The notes: a model not told the origin generated them from the letters alone. DNA of 34,275 bases from Bacteroidales bacterium (GCA_016280915.1 JAEEHQ010000021.1:1-34275); one strand, 5' to 3'; counted from the first letter of the stretch, positions 8,476 through 17,533 are shown. Translations and numbers: made by a program.

Positions 8476-8483
8476 CAAAATTA
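8476..8483 (-). promoter_or_regulatory. Bacteroidota -7 box (TAATTTTG) for tig
   Basis: The minus strand reads TAATTTTGCA, a match to TAnnTTTG, 55 bases before the tig start codon. No well-placed -33 TTTG is seen. Confidence 0.5.
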
Positions 8484-8935
8484 CAAATATTTTTTGATAT
8501 ATATATATTATTGACAAAGATTTTTCGCCAGAGCGGTATTAAACACTAAATTACAACCCATTACGCCACCTTTGAGATGGGTTCTATTTATCAAGAATTT
8601 GAGAAAGGTTGGTTCTATTAATTCATTTTGAGAGCGCGTGTCTCTGGCACGCTGAGCTATATCTACTTGATATACCCCGCACATAAAAAGAGGTTGCTCC
8701 CATTCGGTCGCGACCCCTTTTTATGCGGGGTTTCTTCGAGACGTTGCTACATCTCGGCATAGAAAGTGGAACTTTCTATGCGCTCGACTTCCGCAACGTT
8801 ATTGAGAGTTTGCCTCTTCGAGGCAATTAATATAAGTCACCTTAATTCATTTGAATTTGATAAGAATTAGGGACTTTCATTGCAGGCAATGAGTAGAAAC
8901 CCCTTTAAGACGAAGGGCTGCGAAGGAGGCAGTTT
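8484..8935. other. Gene-free stretch with six consecutive hairpins
   Basis: No gene is supportable here. In order it holds: AACCCAT/ATGGGTT (8555-8583), GCGTG/CACGC (8636-8652), a long stem CCCCGC..ATAAAAAG / CTTTTTATGCGGGG (8675-8730), a two-tier hairpin with inner GCATAGAAAGT/ACTTTCTATGC (8757-8781) and outer ACGTTGC/GCAACGT (8741-8799), TTGCCTC/GAGGCAA (8810-8826) and TCATTGC/GCAATGA (8877-8892). The last hairpins could end the lipoprotein transcript coming from the right, but none has a classic T tract. Confidence 0.7.
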
Positions 8936-10015
8936 TTACTTGGAGAAGCTGCCATAGAAACCAACGCCGAGTTTTTTGAGCTGGGAGGGCAGGTAGTCTC
9001 CACGTCCGTTGGAGTCGCAGGGTACCTGCACCCGGATGTGGGTGCGACGTGAGCCGAAGATGCCCACACCACCCTGGACGTTAGTGTAGGCCTGGTAGTC
9101 CTGACCCGGGACGACATGGGAGGCCTGCGAGGAGATGTAGGCGTTGAGGTCCTCGTTGCAGACATAGATGATGATGTCGACGTGGTTGACGTTGAAAAGC
9201 GAGTCGGTGTTATCGGCCAGCTCTTGCTTGATGGCAGAGAGGAAGGAGGACTGGGTGATGGACTTGGATGAGAGCATGTTGTAGTTGTACTGGTTCTTCT
9301 CGGTCTTGCCCGGTATCTCGATGCTGAGGGTGTCGCCATTTTTGCGATAATAGAAGACCACGGAGGGCTGGTAGAGACGGCCCCGAGGGAGGGTGTTCCA
9401 CCTAATTTCGTTCTGGGTGTTGACAGGTATGAAGCCGAAATGACGGCCCCGGACGGCATTGGGGAGGGTTACGACGGGCTCGACGGTGTCGTGGCTGACG
9501 ATGTTGGGAGGGAGGGTGCCCACGAGGGTTGTTCGGGCAGATGCCAGCGTGTCGCCCGAAGCGGCACGGACTACCAACAGCTCGAAGACACAGGAGGAGT
9601 CAGCCAACAGTCGGCCTGCCCCAGGAACACAATAGTACATGGGTTGCAGCCCCGAAGCGAAATTGCCGTCGGGTTTGCCCGGCACCTCGGTGTAGGACAT
9701 CTGCCAGCGGTCGACCAACTGGTTGGTGGCTGTGATGCTATGGTCGGACTGGTTGAGGATGCCCCGCCAGGCGAGGAGGTGGACTTGAATATCGCCCTGC
9801 AGGTAGTTGATGGAGTCGGCTATGGTGGCGTAGTTGTAAAGATTGTCCTGGCCTAGATAGCAACGTTGCACGCGAGCCCAGACGGTGTCCTCCTGAAGGT
9901 CGAGGACGCAGTAGACATTGGGCACATCGCGCCACGGGGCATTGGGACTGAACTCTACCTTGCAAGAACAAACGAGGGAGGCAAGTATAGAAAGGAATAA
10001 AAGGCGATATTTCAT
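8936..10015 (-). CDS. Outer-membrane lipoprotein, DUF4249-like
   Basis: The 359-residue protein has a lipoprotein signal (MKYRLLFLSILASLVCSC, acylated Cys at about 18). The body is beta-rich: 'VYCVLDLQEDTVWARVQRCYLG' near the N-terminus and 'YTNVQGGVGIFGSRRTHIRV' near the C-terminus resemble the opening strand and the 'TNI.GG.GIFG' motif of DUF4249 lipoproteins, which often travel with TonB-linked outer-membrane proteins. This assignment is from memory of the pattern and is moderate. It starts 14 bp after the GH2-like gene, with which it is certainly co-transcribed. Surface or periplasmic exposure is expected; no catalytic motif is visible. Confidence 0.75.
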   Translation of the reverse strand: MKYRLLFLSILASLVCSCKVEFSPNAPWRDVPNVYCVLDLQEDTVWARVQRCYLGQDNLYNYATIADSINYLQGDIQVHLLAWRGILNQSDHSITATNQLVDRWQMSYTEVPGKPDGNFASGLQPMYYCVPGAGRLLADSSCVFELLVVRAASGDTLASARTTLVGTLPPNIVSHDTVEPVVTLPNAVRGRHFGFIPVNTQNEIRWNTLPRGRLYQPSVVFYYRKNGDTLSIEIPGKTEKNQYNYNMLSSKSITQSSFLSAIKQELADNTDSLFNVNHVDIIIYVCNEDLNAYISSQASHVVPGQDYQAYTNVQGGVGIFGSRRTHIRVQVPCDSNGRGDYLPSQLKKLGVGFYGSFSK

Positions 10016-10029
10016 TGCTTAGGCTGGTA

Positions 10030-13000
10030 TTATTTGACAATTGTTTCGTGGATTTCTATCTCATCCATCATGACCCATGGTTTGAGACCCTTGGCATGAT
10101 GCCATTGGGGAATGTGGGCGATGGGTTTGGCCAATAGGCGCACGAAGCGCACCTGGGAGCGATTGACGGGGATGGTGAGCGAGAGCAGCTGGCTGGTGTT
10201 CATGGCCTCCTGGGTGGCATCGTAGGTGATGGTGGCAGGCATATAGTCGGTGTACTCTTTGCCGTCGGCTGAGACTGCCACCATGACCTGGCTGGGGGCA
10301 AAGACCCAGGCATCGGGTACATGGGCAAATCGGAGGGTGACACTGTGGATGTCGACAGCCTTGCCCAACTGCAAATCGACCTGCACATCGTGGCCAGAGA
10401 ATCCCAGCCAACCGCGACTGAGGTCGTTGACATCGCCCAACTCATCGTCGATGAGGGCTCGAGAAGCATTCTTATTGTAGGGTGTGTTGGGATTGTGAGC
10501 AAAGGTGCACGAGGTGACATAATCGAAAGAGAACTGCTGGGTGGCGACGAAGGAGGGGGCTTCGCCTTGCTTGTAGGCACGTGCCTTGACCACGACGCTG
10601 CTCTGCACGGTGAAGGGTTTGGTGTAAAGCTGGGACTGCTCAGTAGGGACGGTACCGTCGAGGGTGTAGCGGATTTGGCTCTTGGGGGTGGGACAGCTGA
10701 TGGCTATCTGCATGGGGCCGTCGAAACGATCGCGGCTCTTGCTGATGACGGGGAGTTCTACGATGTTGGAGACCACCTTGGGATAAACAATGCGGCTGAA
10801 GTCCTGGGCATTGTATTCGGTGCAATCGAAGGGTCGTAGGTGGACGGTGAAAAGATATTTGTGGTCTTTGACCAGGTCGCGCTCGGTGAGGCAGAGGCCA
10901 GCGGAGGCACTACCCACCCCGGTCATGCGATAGTCGACATGGAGGTTCCAGTAGTCGAGCGGAGCCGACTGGACACCCTGAGCACGCTGAAGCAACAACT
11001 CATCGTCGTAGTTGGCAATGGAGAAATTGAAGAGCGTGTCGATAATATCAATGTATAGTCCTACCTGCTCATTGAGGAAAGCGGCCCAACGGGTTTGAGC
11101 ATAGTTGCCGCCATGCTCGGCAGGATGATAGTCATAACTCAGTTCGCCTATAGGCAGTGACTGCTGGGCAACCAGGGCAGCCGCTTGCCGGTCGATATAA
11201 CTTTCAGTGTTGAGGCCCAACCATTCGGCAGTGGTGAGGGAGGGACTCAGCCCCATTTGCATACCCATCCTGGCAACAGACTTGATTTGGTCGGAGACGG
11301 TGATGTCGTTGTTGATAAGCACGTCGCCTGACGATAGGATGAGATAGGCCTGACGCACGTCGAAGAGAACGCCATAGCGGTCGGAACTATAGCGGAACAT
11401 AACATCCAAACCAACAGTAAAGGGGTCGACCTGACGGCAATTGGTGGCCACCACCTCGGCATGCATCTTGCCCAACTCGTAGCGTGACCACTGTTTGACA
11501 CCATTGGGGTCGGACAAATCATTAGGCGACGGGGCGCGCATGAAGTTGAGCCTGGGCGACTGCTGCAACAACTCAGTTGCCCGATAATTGAGGGAGGTGA
11601 TCAGGCCAGTGCTATCATTGAATATGAGTGAGAAATTATTGTTGCTTATCTTGATCTGATGGACAGAGTCTTTTTCGATTTGGAAAGGGGTGCCAGAGGT
11701 ATTGACATATTCCTGTCTGGGCATATTGACTGAAGGCAGGGCAAACTGTTGTACAGAGAGCACTGTGTTTTTGGGTACAGCGGAGGTGTTGCCACGCTGA
11801 CGCAGGGTGAACCGAATGAACAGTTCCTCGCCTGCATAGAGAAGGAGTTTGGGAACTTTGAGCTTGAACTCTTTGCTCTCGCCCGGCTTGAGGGCCATGG
11901 CCACATCGCCTGAAACGACATTGGGTTTGAGGTTGGAGCAGATGACATATTCCAGCCGATAGTCGGCCAAAGGACGGAAATCGCTGAGATTGGTGATGAC
12001 AAATTCAGCAGCATCGGGGCTGGTGGAAACCATCTGCACATCGATGGGACGGTAGAGCTGCTTGAGTTCAAGAAGATAGGGTTTGGTGGATATTTCATTC
12101 CAATCCAACAAGTTGAAGAAACCACCTTGCACCTGGGCATGGTCGAGCACACGCTGCCAGAGAAGCTGTATGCCACCGAAATTATTGCCTAAAGCGCTAC
12201 CAAAGGAACCCATGACTAAGGCACGTTCGTGATTTTTGGATAGGTACTGGCTCAAGAGGTCGGTGGTGGCATTTAAAGGGGTAATGAGGTCGGTGTTGTC
12301 GCTATATTGGGCACCTGCATAAAGGATGGGACGACGGCTGTCGAGTTGTTTGAGGGTATGATAAGCCGCCTGCATACAGACACCGTTGTCGGGACTGTCG
12401 CCCAACGACCAGGCTATGATGCTGGGATGGTTTTTGAACTGACCGTAAAGGTCGCGCATGCGGTTGGAGAAGAGGTCGCTATATTCATTGTCAGCTGCAA
12501 CGGCATGACCCATGGCGGAGGCTGGAAAGAGATTGGCATCGCACACCACATAGAAACCCAACTCATCGCATAGCTCGTAGAATTTTTCAGGGGCAGGACT
12601 GCAGGCTACTGTACGGATGGCATTGATGTTGTTGACTTTCATCTGAGCCATCGTGTTACGGAGTGCCTTGAGCTGCTGGGGTGTGTCCAAAGGGCCCACA
12701 TGGAGGGTTACTCCCTTTAGGGTAATTCTTTTATCATTGACCACCAGCGTATTGCGCTGACCAAGAGAGCGGAAGCCAAAGCGGGTGCCAACAATATCCT
12801 GCAATTGCATCTTGTCGTCATAGAGCCGGATGACTGCGGTGTAGAGTCTTGGTAGCTCAGCATTCCATGGCAGGACATTGGGAATGGTGGAGGAAATGGT
12901 TTGAGTATTTTCACTGCGCTTGTCGAAGAAGCACCACTTGCCAATTTTGTCGACCTTGTGACCCCGAGCATCCCAAATCTCCACTTCGTAGTAGCATTTG

Positions 13001-13608
13001 CCCTTCTTGCGATAATTGTAGAGATCGGCCTCGATGGTATAGGTGCCTTGCGAGGTCTGAGCGTCATATTCGGCCAGGATGGTATAGTCCTGTATATTCT
13101 GCAACGGCTTGAGCAGCAACGCACAGCTCTTGACCTCGGGGAGGGTATTGCCAGCAGGACGGCTTTCCAACAAGGACCCATCATCCTCACCCACTTTGCG
13201 CACCGACAGTTGGGAGATGCGCCCCAGACGCATCTGCTGGCTGATGTCGAACTCGGTGACCACTCCGCTGTTGTGGCTAACGCCAATCAACTGCTCGCCA
13301 ATGAAGAGCCCGTAGCCAGGAGCCGCCTGCATACGAAAGAAGATGCGGTAGGATTTCCATTCTTTGGGAAAATCATAATCCTGAGTAAGCACGGGGCTGC
13401 CATCGACTATACTCCGCTGCCAATCTTGGTCGAGCTGGAGGATATAGGGGGAGTGGTCGTAACGAAGATGCTCAATGTCATTTTCGTCGTCGTATGACAC
13501 CACGTTGGCACGAGAAGCCATGCGCAAGTGGTCAATGCCCTCCAACTGCTGTGCCTGAAGCATATTGAGGCACAGCAGTAAGAAAAGGGGCAGTGAAAGT
13601 CTCTTCAT
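10030..13608 (-). CDS. GH2 beta-galactosidase-like protein with both catalytic glutamates replaced
   Basis: The intact 1192-residue secreted protein (signal peptide 1-19, LQAQ) has the LacZ-type GH2 architecture. It has a jelly-roll sugar-binding domain (about 50-160), Ig-like domains, a TIM barrel (about 295-510), a further beta-sandwich and a large C-terminal beta-galactosidase domain (about 670-950). A chitobiase-type C-terminal domain ('IRYTLDGTVPTEQSQLYT', about 990-1050) and an F5/8 type C (discoidin) domain (about 1090-1190) follow. Barrel landmarks are clear, but the chemistry is lost. The acid/base motif WSLGNES reads WSLGDSP (Ser405), the nucleophile motif CEYAHAMGN reads GSFGSALGN (Ser468), RHEH reads LHVG, and DEANIE reads DANLF. 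It probably binds glycans rather than cutting them. It starts 5 bp after the barrel gene and is followed 14 bp later by a lipoprotein gene. Confidence 0.9.
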   Translation of the reverse strand: MKRLSLPLFLLLCLNMLQAQQLEGIDHLRMASRANVVSYDDENDIEHLRYDHSPYILQLDQDWQRSIVDGSPVLTQDYDFPKEWKSYRIFFRMQAAPGYGLFIGEQLIGVSHNSGVVTEFDISQQMRLGRISQLSVRKVGEDDGSLLESRPAGNTLPEVKSCALLLKPLQNIQDYTILAEYDAQTSQGTYTIEADLYNYRKKGKCYYEVEIWDARGHKVDKIGKWCFFDKRSENTQTISSTIPNVLPWNAELPRLYTAVIRLYDDKMQLQDIVGTRFGFRSLGQRNTLVVNDKRITLKGVTLHVGPLDTPQQLKALRNTMAQMKVNNINAIRTVACSPAPEKFYELCDELGFYVVCDANLFPASAMGHAVAADNEYSDLFSNRMRDLYGQFKNHPSIIAWSLGDSPDNGVCMQAAYHTLKQLDSRRPILYAGAQYSDNTDLITPLNATTDLLSQYLSKNHERALVMGSFGSALGNNFGGIQLLWQRVLDHAQVQGGFFNLLDWNEISTKPYLLELKQLYRPIDVQMVSTSPDAAEFVITNLSDFRPLADYRLEYVICSNLKPNVVSGDVAMALKPGESKEFKLKVPKLLLYAGEELFIRFTLRQRGNTSAVPKNTVLSVQQFALPSVNMPRQEYVNTSGTPFQIEKDSVHQIKISNNNFSLIFNDSTGLITSLNYRATELLQQSPRLNFMRAPSPNDLSDPNGVKQWSRYELGKMHAEVVATNCRQVDPFTVGLDVMFRYSSDRYGVLFDVRQAYLILSSGDVLINNDITVSDQIKSVARMGMQMGLSPSLTTAEWLGLNTESYIDRQAAALVAQQSLPIGELSYDYHPAEHGGNYAQTRWAAFLNEQVGLYIDIIDTLFNFSIANYDDELLLQRAQGVQSAPLDYWNLHVDYRMTGVGSASAGLCLTERDLVKDHKYLFTVHLRPFDCTEYNAQDFSRIVYPKVVSNIVELPVISKSRDRFDGPMQIAISCPTPKSQIRYTLDGTVPTEQSQLYTKPFTVQSSVVVKARAYKQGEAPSFVATQQFSFDYVTSCTFAHNPNTPYNKNASRALIDDELGDVNDLSRGWLGFSGHDVQVDLQLGKAVDIHSVTLRFAHVPDAWVFAPSQVMVAVSADGKEYTDYMPATITYDATQEAMNTSQLLSLTIPVNRSQVRFVRLLAKPIAHIPQWHHAKGLKPWVMMDEIEIHETIVK

Positions 13609-13613
13609 GTTTG

Positions 13614-14222
13614 TTAGAAGTTGAAGCCTACGCCAACTTTGAAGTTGTGCATAGTGACAGGCTGGGTGGTTTCGAGTTGACCATCGGCATAGAGGCCTAC
13701 CTTGCGAAGGGCTATCAGTTGGTAACCCACAAAGGCACTCACACCCATCTTGCGGTTGAAGGCATAACGTCCGCCAATATTAAGGCCAAAAGTGGGACCA
13801 CCGGCCTCAATCTTAGTGTAGGCGGCACCACTTCCGTAGAATCCCAGCGGGATGGAATAGCCCACATAAACCGAGGTGAAAGGAGTGAGCTGGTTGCGGA
13901 GGTAGTGGCTGCGCACTTCCAAGAAGACAGGCAGTTGGGTGAGCCCACCCACAACATCCTTCATAAACTCGACACCGAGCCCGATGCCGGACTCCTTGCG
14001 GATCTGCCATCCGCAAATGGCATAGATGCTGTGGAAGGTAGCCTTGGTATCATACTGCAGGGTGGAGCCTTGGTCGAGATCGAAATGAACAGGGTTGATG
14101 TTGGAGGAGAACGAATAACCTGCCACACCATACATGCGATGCCACTTAAACTCGACGTGCTTTTGGGCCTGGACTGCCGTGAGGCTGACAACTGCTACCA
14201 ATAAAAAGACTATTTTTTTCAT
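13614..14222 (-). CDS. Outer-membrane beta-barrel protein, unknown function
   Basis: The 202-residue product has a signal peptide (MKKIVFLLVAVVSLTAVQAQ), a run of amphipathic beta strands ('GLGVEFMKDVV', 'LTPFTSVYVGYSIPLGFYG', 'GPTFGLNIGGRYAFN', 'GVSAFVGYQL', 'HNFKVGVGFNF') and a C-terminal Phe, the insertion signal of outer-membrane barrels. The family is not identified. Its ATG is 24 bp downstream of the CoA-transferase stop with no visible promoter, and its stop is 5 bp before the GH2-like gene. It therefore links the metabolic genes upstream to the surface genes downstream, at least by transcription. Confidence 0.8.
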   Translation of the reverse strand: MKKIVFLLVAVVSLTAVQAQKHVEFKWHRMYGVAGYSFSSNINPVHFDLDQGSTLQYDTKATFHSIYAICGWQIRKESGIGLGVEFMKDVVGGLTQLPVFLEVRSHYLRNQLTPFTSVYVGYSIPLGFYGSGAAYTKIEAGGPTFGLNIGGRYAFNRKMGVSAFVGYQLIALRKVGLYADGQLETTQPVTMHNFKVGVGFNF

Positions 14223-14246
14223 TTTTTCGTGGTTTGTGAGGTATTA

Positions 14247-14903
14247 CTACTTCATTTCCTTCAAGTCAGGGTCGATGATGAGGGTGGCCTCGGTAGCTGC
14301 CTGCACCTGCTCGACGGTGAACTCAGGATTGATTTCCTTCAGGACGATACCCTTGGGAGTGATTTCCATGACACCCATCTCGGTGATGATCATGTTCACC
14401 TGACCCTTAGCAGTAAGAGGCAGGGTGCATTTCTTAAGAATCTTGGGGTTGCCCTTGGCGGTGTGTTCCATGGCCAGGATAACCTTCTTGGCACCGACAA
14501 GCAAGTCCATGGCGCCACCCATGCCAGGGGTCTTCTTGCCAGGAATCATCCAGTTGGCCAAGTCGCCCTGCTCATCAACCTGCATGGCACCGAGCACAGA
14601 GACATTCACGTGACCACCACGGATGATGCCAAAAGAAGTGGCACTGTCGAAAGTGCTGGAACCAGGAGTGTAGGTGATGAAACCGCCACCAGCGTTGATC
14701 AGCCAAGGGTCCTCCTTGCCCTCCTCGGGGGTGGGGCCCATTCCAAGCATACCATTCTCGGACTGGAGGACGACATGCACATCTGCTGGGAGGAAATTGG
14801 GAATCAAGGTAGGCAGACCAATACCAAGATTGACGACATCACCGTCTTTGAGCTCTTTGGCAGCACGACGGGCGATAAAGGGTTTAATTTCGCTTTTTTC
14901 CAT
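14247..14903 (-). CDS. atoA: 3-oxoacid / acetoacetate CoA-transferase beta subunit
   Basis: The 218-residue protein matches the beta subunit of family I CoA-transferases (AtoA/ScoB). It has 'VNLGIGLPTLIPNF', the active-site segment 'SENGMLGMGP' whose Glu forms the covalent CoA thioester, 'DSATSFGIIRGGHVNVSVLGAMQVD' and 'MGGAMDLLVGAKKVILAMEHT'. The reaction moves CoA between acetoacetate/butyrate and acetyl- or butyryl-CoA, the last step of lysine fermentation to butyrate and acetate. It lies 76 bp after kamE on the same strand, which supports that role. The enzyme normally needs an alpha subunit (AtoD), usually encoded next door; none is present in this window. Confidence 0.92.
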   Translation of the reverse strand: MEKSEIKPFIARRAAKELKDGDVVNLGIGLPTLIPNFLPADVHVVLQSENGMLGMGPTPEEGKEDPWLINAGGGFITYTPGSSTFDSATSFGIIRGGHVNVSVLGAMQVDEQGDLANWMIPGKKTPGMGGAMDLLVGAKKVILAMEHTAKGNPKILKKCTLPLTAKGQVNMIITEMGVMEITPKGIVLKEINPEFTVEQVQAATEATLIIDPDLKEMK

Positions 14904-14979
14904 AGTTATTATTTATTATAATGTTTTACATTAATTCTCCATAGAGAGTGGCATCTGGGCAGAAAGCCCCGAAAAGGAC

Positions 14980-15780
14980 TTAGAGTCCAAAGTTCTGCAC
15001 GCCACGCTTCACCATCTCCTCGGCTATGTAGGAGGCCTCGTCGTCGGCAAAGGTGTTCATGCCAAAACCAGCATCGTAGCCCAACTCTTTGGCCAACTCA
15101 TGGCTGATGCGGGGACCACCACAGATGAGGATGATTTTGTCGCGCAGGCCTTCGGCTTCGAGCATCTCAACCAGCTCGGTGAGATTCTTGATGTGGACAT
15201 CCTTCTGGGTGACAGTTTGGCTGACAATGAGGGCATCGGCATGGAGTTCAATGCCTTTTGCAATAAAATCCTCATTGGGGACCTGGCTGCCCAAGTTGTA
15301 GGCATCAATCATGTCGTAACGTTCCAAGCCATAGTGGCCAGCATAGCCCTTCATGTTCATGATGGCATCGATGCCCACAGTATGGGCATCGGTACCCGTG
15401 CTGGCACCAACAATGACAATCTTGCGACCGATATGTTCGCGGATATACTCGTCGCACTCATGCATGTCCATCTTGCTGGATTCCACCTTAGGCACATGGA
15501 TGGAGGTGTAATCTACGGTATGGGTGAGACTACCGTAGCAGTTGAAAAAGGTGAAGCCCTTGGTGAGTTCATGGCTGTAGACCACCAGGGGGTTCTCGAA
15601 GCCCATTTTCTTCAGCAGCTGCTTGGCTGCCTCGGTAGCCTCATCGCCCTCTTGGACTGGCAGGGTGAAACTTAACTGGACTTTACCATCGTTCATGGTG
15701 TCGCCATAGGGCTTTATTTTAGTAAGATCTAAGGTTTTGTCAAAATCCTTAGCCTCCATTGAATATAATCCTTCGCTCAT
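14980..15780 (-). CDS. kamE: Lysine 5,6-aminomutase beta subunit (B12- and PLP-binding)
   Basis: The 266-residue protein carries the adenosylcobalamin base-off motif D-x-H-x-x-G as 'TDAHTVGID' with His133, and the PLP-anchoring lysine in 'MNMKGYAGH' at Lys144. Both numbers coincide with the characterised Clostridium sticklandii enzyme. The Rossmann-like cobalamin domain continues to 'LICGGPRISHELAKELGYDAGFG'. With KamD it moves the terminal amino group of D-lysine or L-beta-lysine from C6 to C5, an early step of lysine fermentation. The start ATG is 98 bp after kamD, and no closer in-frame start is needed. There is no cobalamin riboswitch in the gap. Confidence 0.96.
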   Translation of the reverse strand: MSEGLYSMEAKDFDKTLDLTKIKPYGDTMNDGKVQLSFTLPVQEGDEATEAAKQLLKKMGFENPLVVYSHELTKGFTFFNCYGSLTHTVDYTSIHVPKVESSKMDMHECDEYIREHIGRKIVIVGASTGTDAHTVGIDAIMNMKGYAGHYGLERYDMIDAYNLGSQVPNEDFIAKGIELHADALIVSQTVTQKDVHIKNLTELVEMLEAEGLRDKIILICGGPRISHELAKELGYDAGFGMNTFADDEASYIAEEMVKRGVQNFGL

Positions 15781-15878
15781 GGTTGTGTGTTTTTATGGTG
15801 ATAGGGTTGATGGGCTTTTGCGGGTTTATGTATTATCCAAGTCGACTCACCAACACCTAAACTACATTAACTAATTAT

Positions 15879-17444
15879 TTATTTCTTACCTTTCATGATT
15901 TCGACAAAGGGATTGAGGTAGTTGTCAGCCTTGAGCGTAACACCACTCAGACCCTTACCGCCATTCTTCGGACGCTTGACATCGGCAAAAATACCTTTCT
16001 CCAGTGCACTGAAGAGACCTTCAGTCTCCATCTTCTCCAAAAGTTCAGTGGCGTTGTTGAGCACCTGCTGGGCGCGTTGGCGGATGATGCCACCCTCCTT
16101 GAATTCTACCTCTTCGCCAATGTCTCTCATATTATTGAAGATATACTTGGCATTTTCGATGGAGAGGTAGCGGTCGCTCATGAAGGGAGTATGGATTGCC
16201 TCGGTGGGCATGCCCAACAACTGCAGGCCCTGGTGAGTCCACTGGCCAATGACGTTGAAAAGAGCATCTTGAATATGGCCACGGAAAATATTGCCAGTCA
16301 TGAATTTGGTGGGAGGCATATATTTAAGCGGTGCGTTGGGGAAAATCTCGCGCAGCATCTGGGCCTGTGCAAGCTCATAGAGGAAACCATTGGTGAGCAT
16401 AGGATCCATCTCAAAGGCGTGGCCGAGACCCATCTGCTCTTCGGGCAGACCAGCGGCGAAGGCCAGTTGCTCATTGATGAAGTCGGAAGCCAAAACGGTG
16501 TGGGCCTCTTCGTAAGCATCGGCAGTGGTGAGGTAGTTATCCTCACCGGTGTTGATAATCACACCGGCAAAACCGTTGATGATGCGGCTGAAATACTGGT
16601 CAATCAACGTACGCTGCATATTGATATCACGGAAGAGGATGCCATAAAGAGCATCGTTCAGCATCACATCAAGGCCCTCAAGGGCACCCATGGCAGCAAT
16701 CTCGGGCATGCAAAGGCCAGAGCAGTAGTTGCAGAGACGGATATAACGGCCAACCTCTTCGCCCACCTCGTCAAGAGCTTTGCGCATGATGCGAAAGTTT
16801 TCCTGAGTGGCAAAGGTACCACCAAAGCCCTCGGTTGTAGCGCCATAAGGCACGTAGTCCAGCAGGCTCTGGCCTGTGGTACGAATAACGGCAATAATAT
16901 CAGCACCCTGGCGAGCACCAGCCTGGGCCTGCACCACATCCTCATAAATGTTACCCGTGGCAACAATGATGTAGAGGTAAGGTTTGGAGCCCTCGCCAAT
17001 AGTTTCAATATAGTGCTCACGACGTTTGCGACGGTTGCGAATGCGGTCGATACTGTTGTCAATAAACGGCTGCAGGGCTTTTTTTATTTCCTCAGGTTTG
17101 TGGACAGGCATTTGTGTGATGTCCAATTTGCCAGCAACGATGGCTTCGGCAACCTCCTGAGGGGTCTTGCCTGTTTCAAGGATGGCGTTGCCCATGAAGA
17201 AGCAGACGCCCTGACCAAGAACACCTTTACTCTTGAGCTCGTCAACAACCACATTGGGCAGGGGCACCTCGTTCTCGTCAATGCCATCGATGCCGAGGAG
17301 ACGGCAGATGGTACGTTCGACAGCCACGGTGGTGTAGCCTTCCACAAAATCCTGCACCTGGCCGGCAATTTTCTTTGCCACACCACGTGCATGCTCAACT
17401 TTTTCAAAATCGAGACCTACTTTACTTTTTCTCATATCAGTCAT
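15879..17444 (-). CDS. kamD: Lysine 5,6-aminomutase alpha subunit
   Basis: The product of about 521 residues (family about 516) is closely similar in pattern to clostridial KamD. It has 'TTVAVERTICRLLGIDG', 'YIIVATGNIYEDVVQAQAGARQGADIIAVIRTTGQSLLDYVPYG' (broken here: YIIVATGNIYEDV, then RTTGQSLLDYVPYGATTEGF), 'RLCNYCSGLCMPEIAAMG' and 'LPEEQMGLGHAFEMDP'. The TIM barrel holds the substrate and most PLP/cobalamin contacts. The reading frame is open back to 17564, but a -7 box lies at 17534-17541 inside that extension and KamD proteins begin just before 'GLDFEKVEHAR', so MTDMRKS at 17444 (or MRKS at 17435) is the start. It heads the operon kamD-kamE-atoA and perhaps three further genes. Confidence 0.96.
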   Translation of the reverse strand: MTDMRKSKVGLDFEKVEHARGVAKKIAGQVQDFVEGYTTVAVERTICRLLGIDGIDENEVPLPNVVVDELKSKGVLGQGVCFFMGNAILETGKTPQEVAEAIVAGKLDITQMPVHKPEEIKKALQPFIDNSIDRIRNRRKRREHYIETIGEGSKPYLYIIVATGNIYEDVVQAQAGARQGADIIAVIRTTGQSLLDYVPYGATTEGFGGTFATQENFRIMRKALDEVGEEVGRYIRLCNYCSGLCMPEIAAMGALEGLDVMLNDALYGILFRDINMQRTLIDQYFSRIINGFAGVIINTGEDNYLTTADAYEEAHTVLASDFINEQLAFAAGLPEEQMGLGHAFEMDPMLTNGFLYELAQAQMLREIFPNAPLKYMPPTKFMTGNIFRGHIQDALFNVIGQWTHQGLQLLGMPTEAIHTPFMSDRYLSIENAKYIFNNMRDIGEEVEFKEGGIIRQRAQQVLNNATELLEKMETEGLFSALEKGIFADVKRPKNGGKGLSGVTLKADNYLNPFVEIMKGKK

Positions 17445-17533
17445 TATATTATCAATAATTTCTTTATACTTAAACAATTGCGCCAGCACCACCTTGTCAG
17501 CAAACTGGCAAACCCTAATTATTTTAGAACTTG

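Noticed and set aside
8630..8675. tRNA-like D-arm (TAGCTCAG on the minus strand)
   Set aside because: No acceptor, anticodon or T stems can be formed around it.
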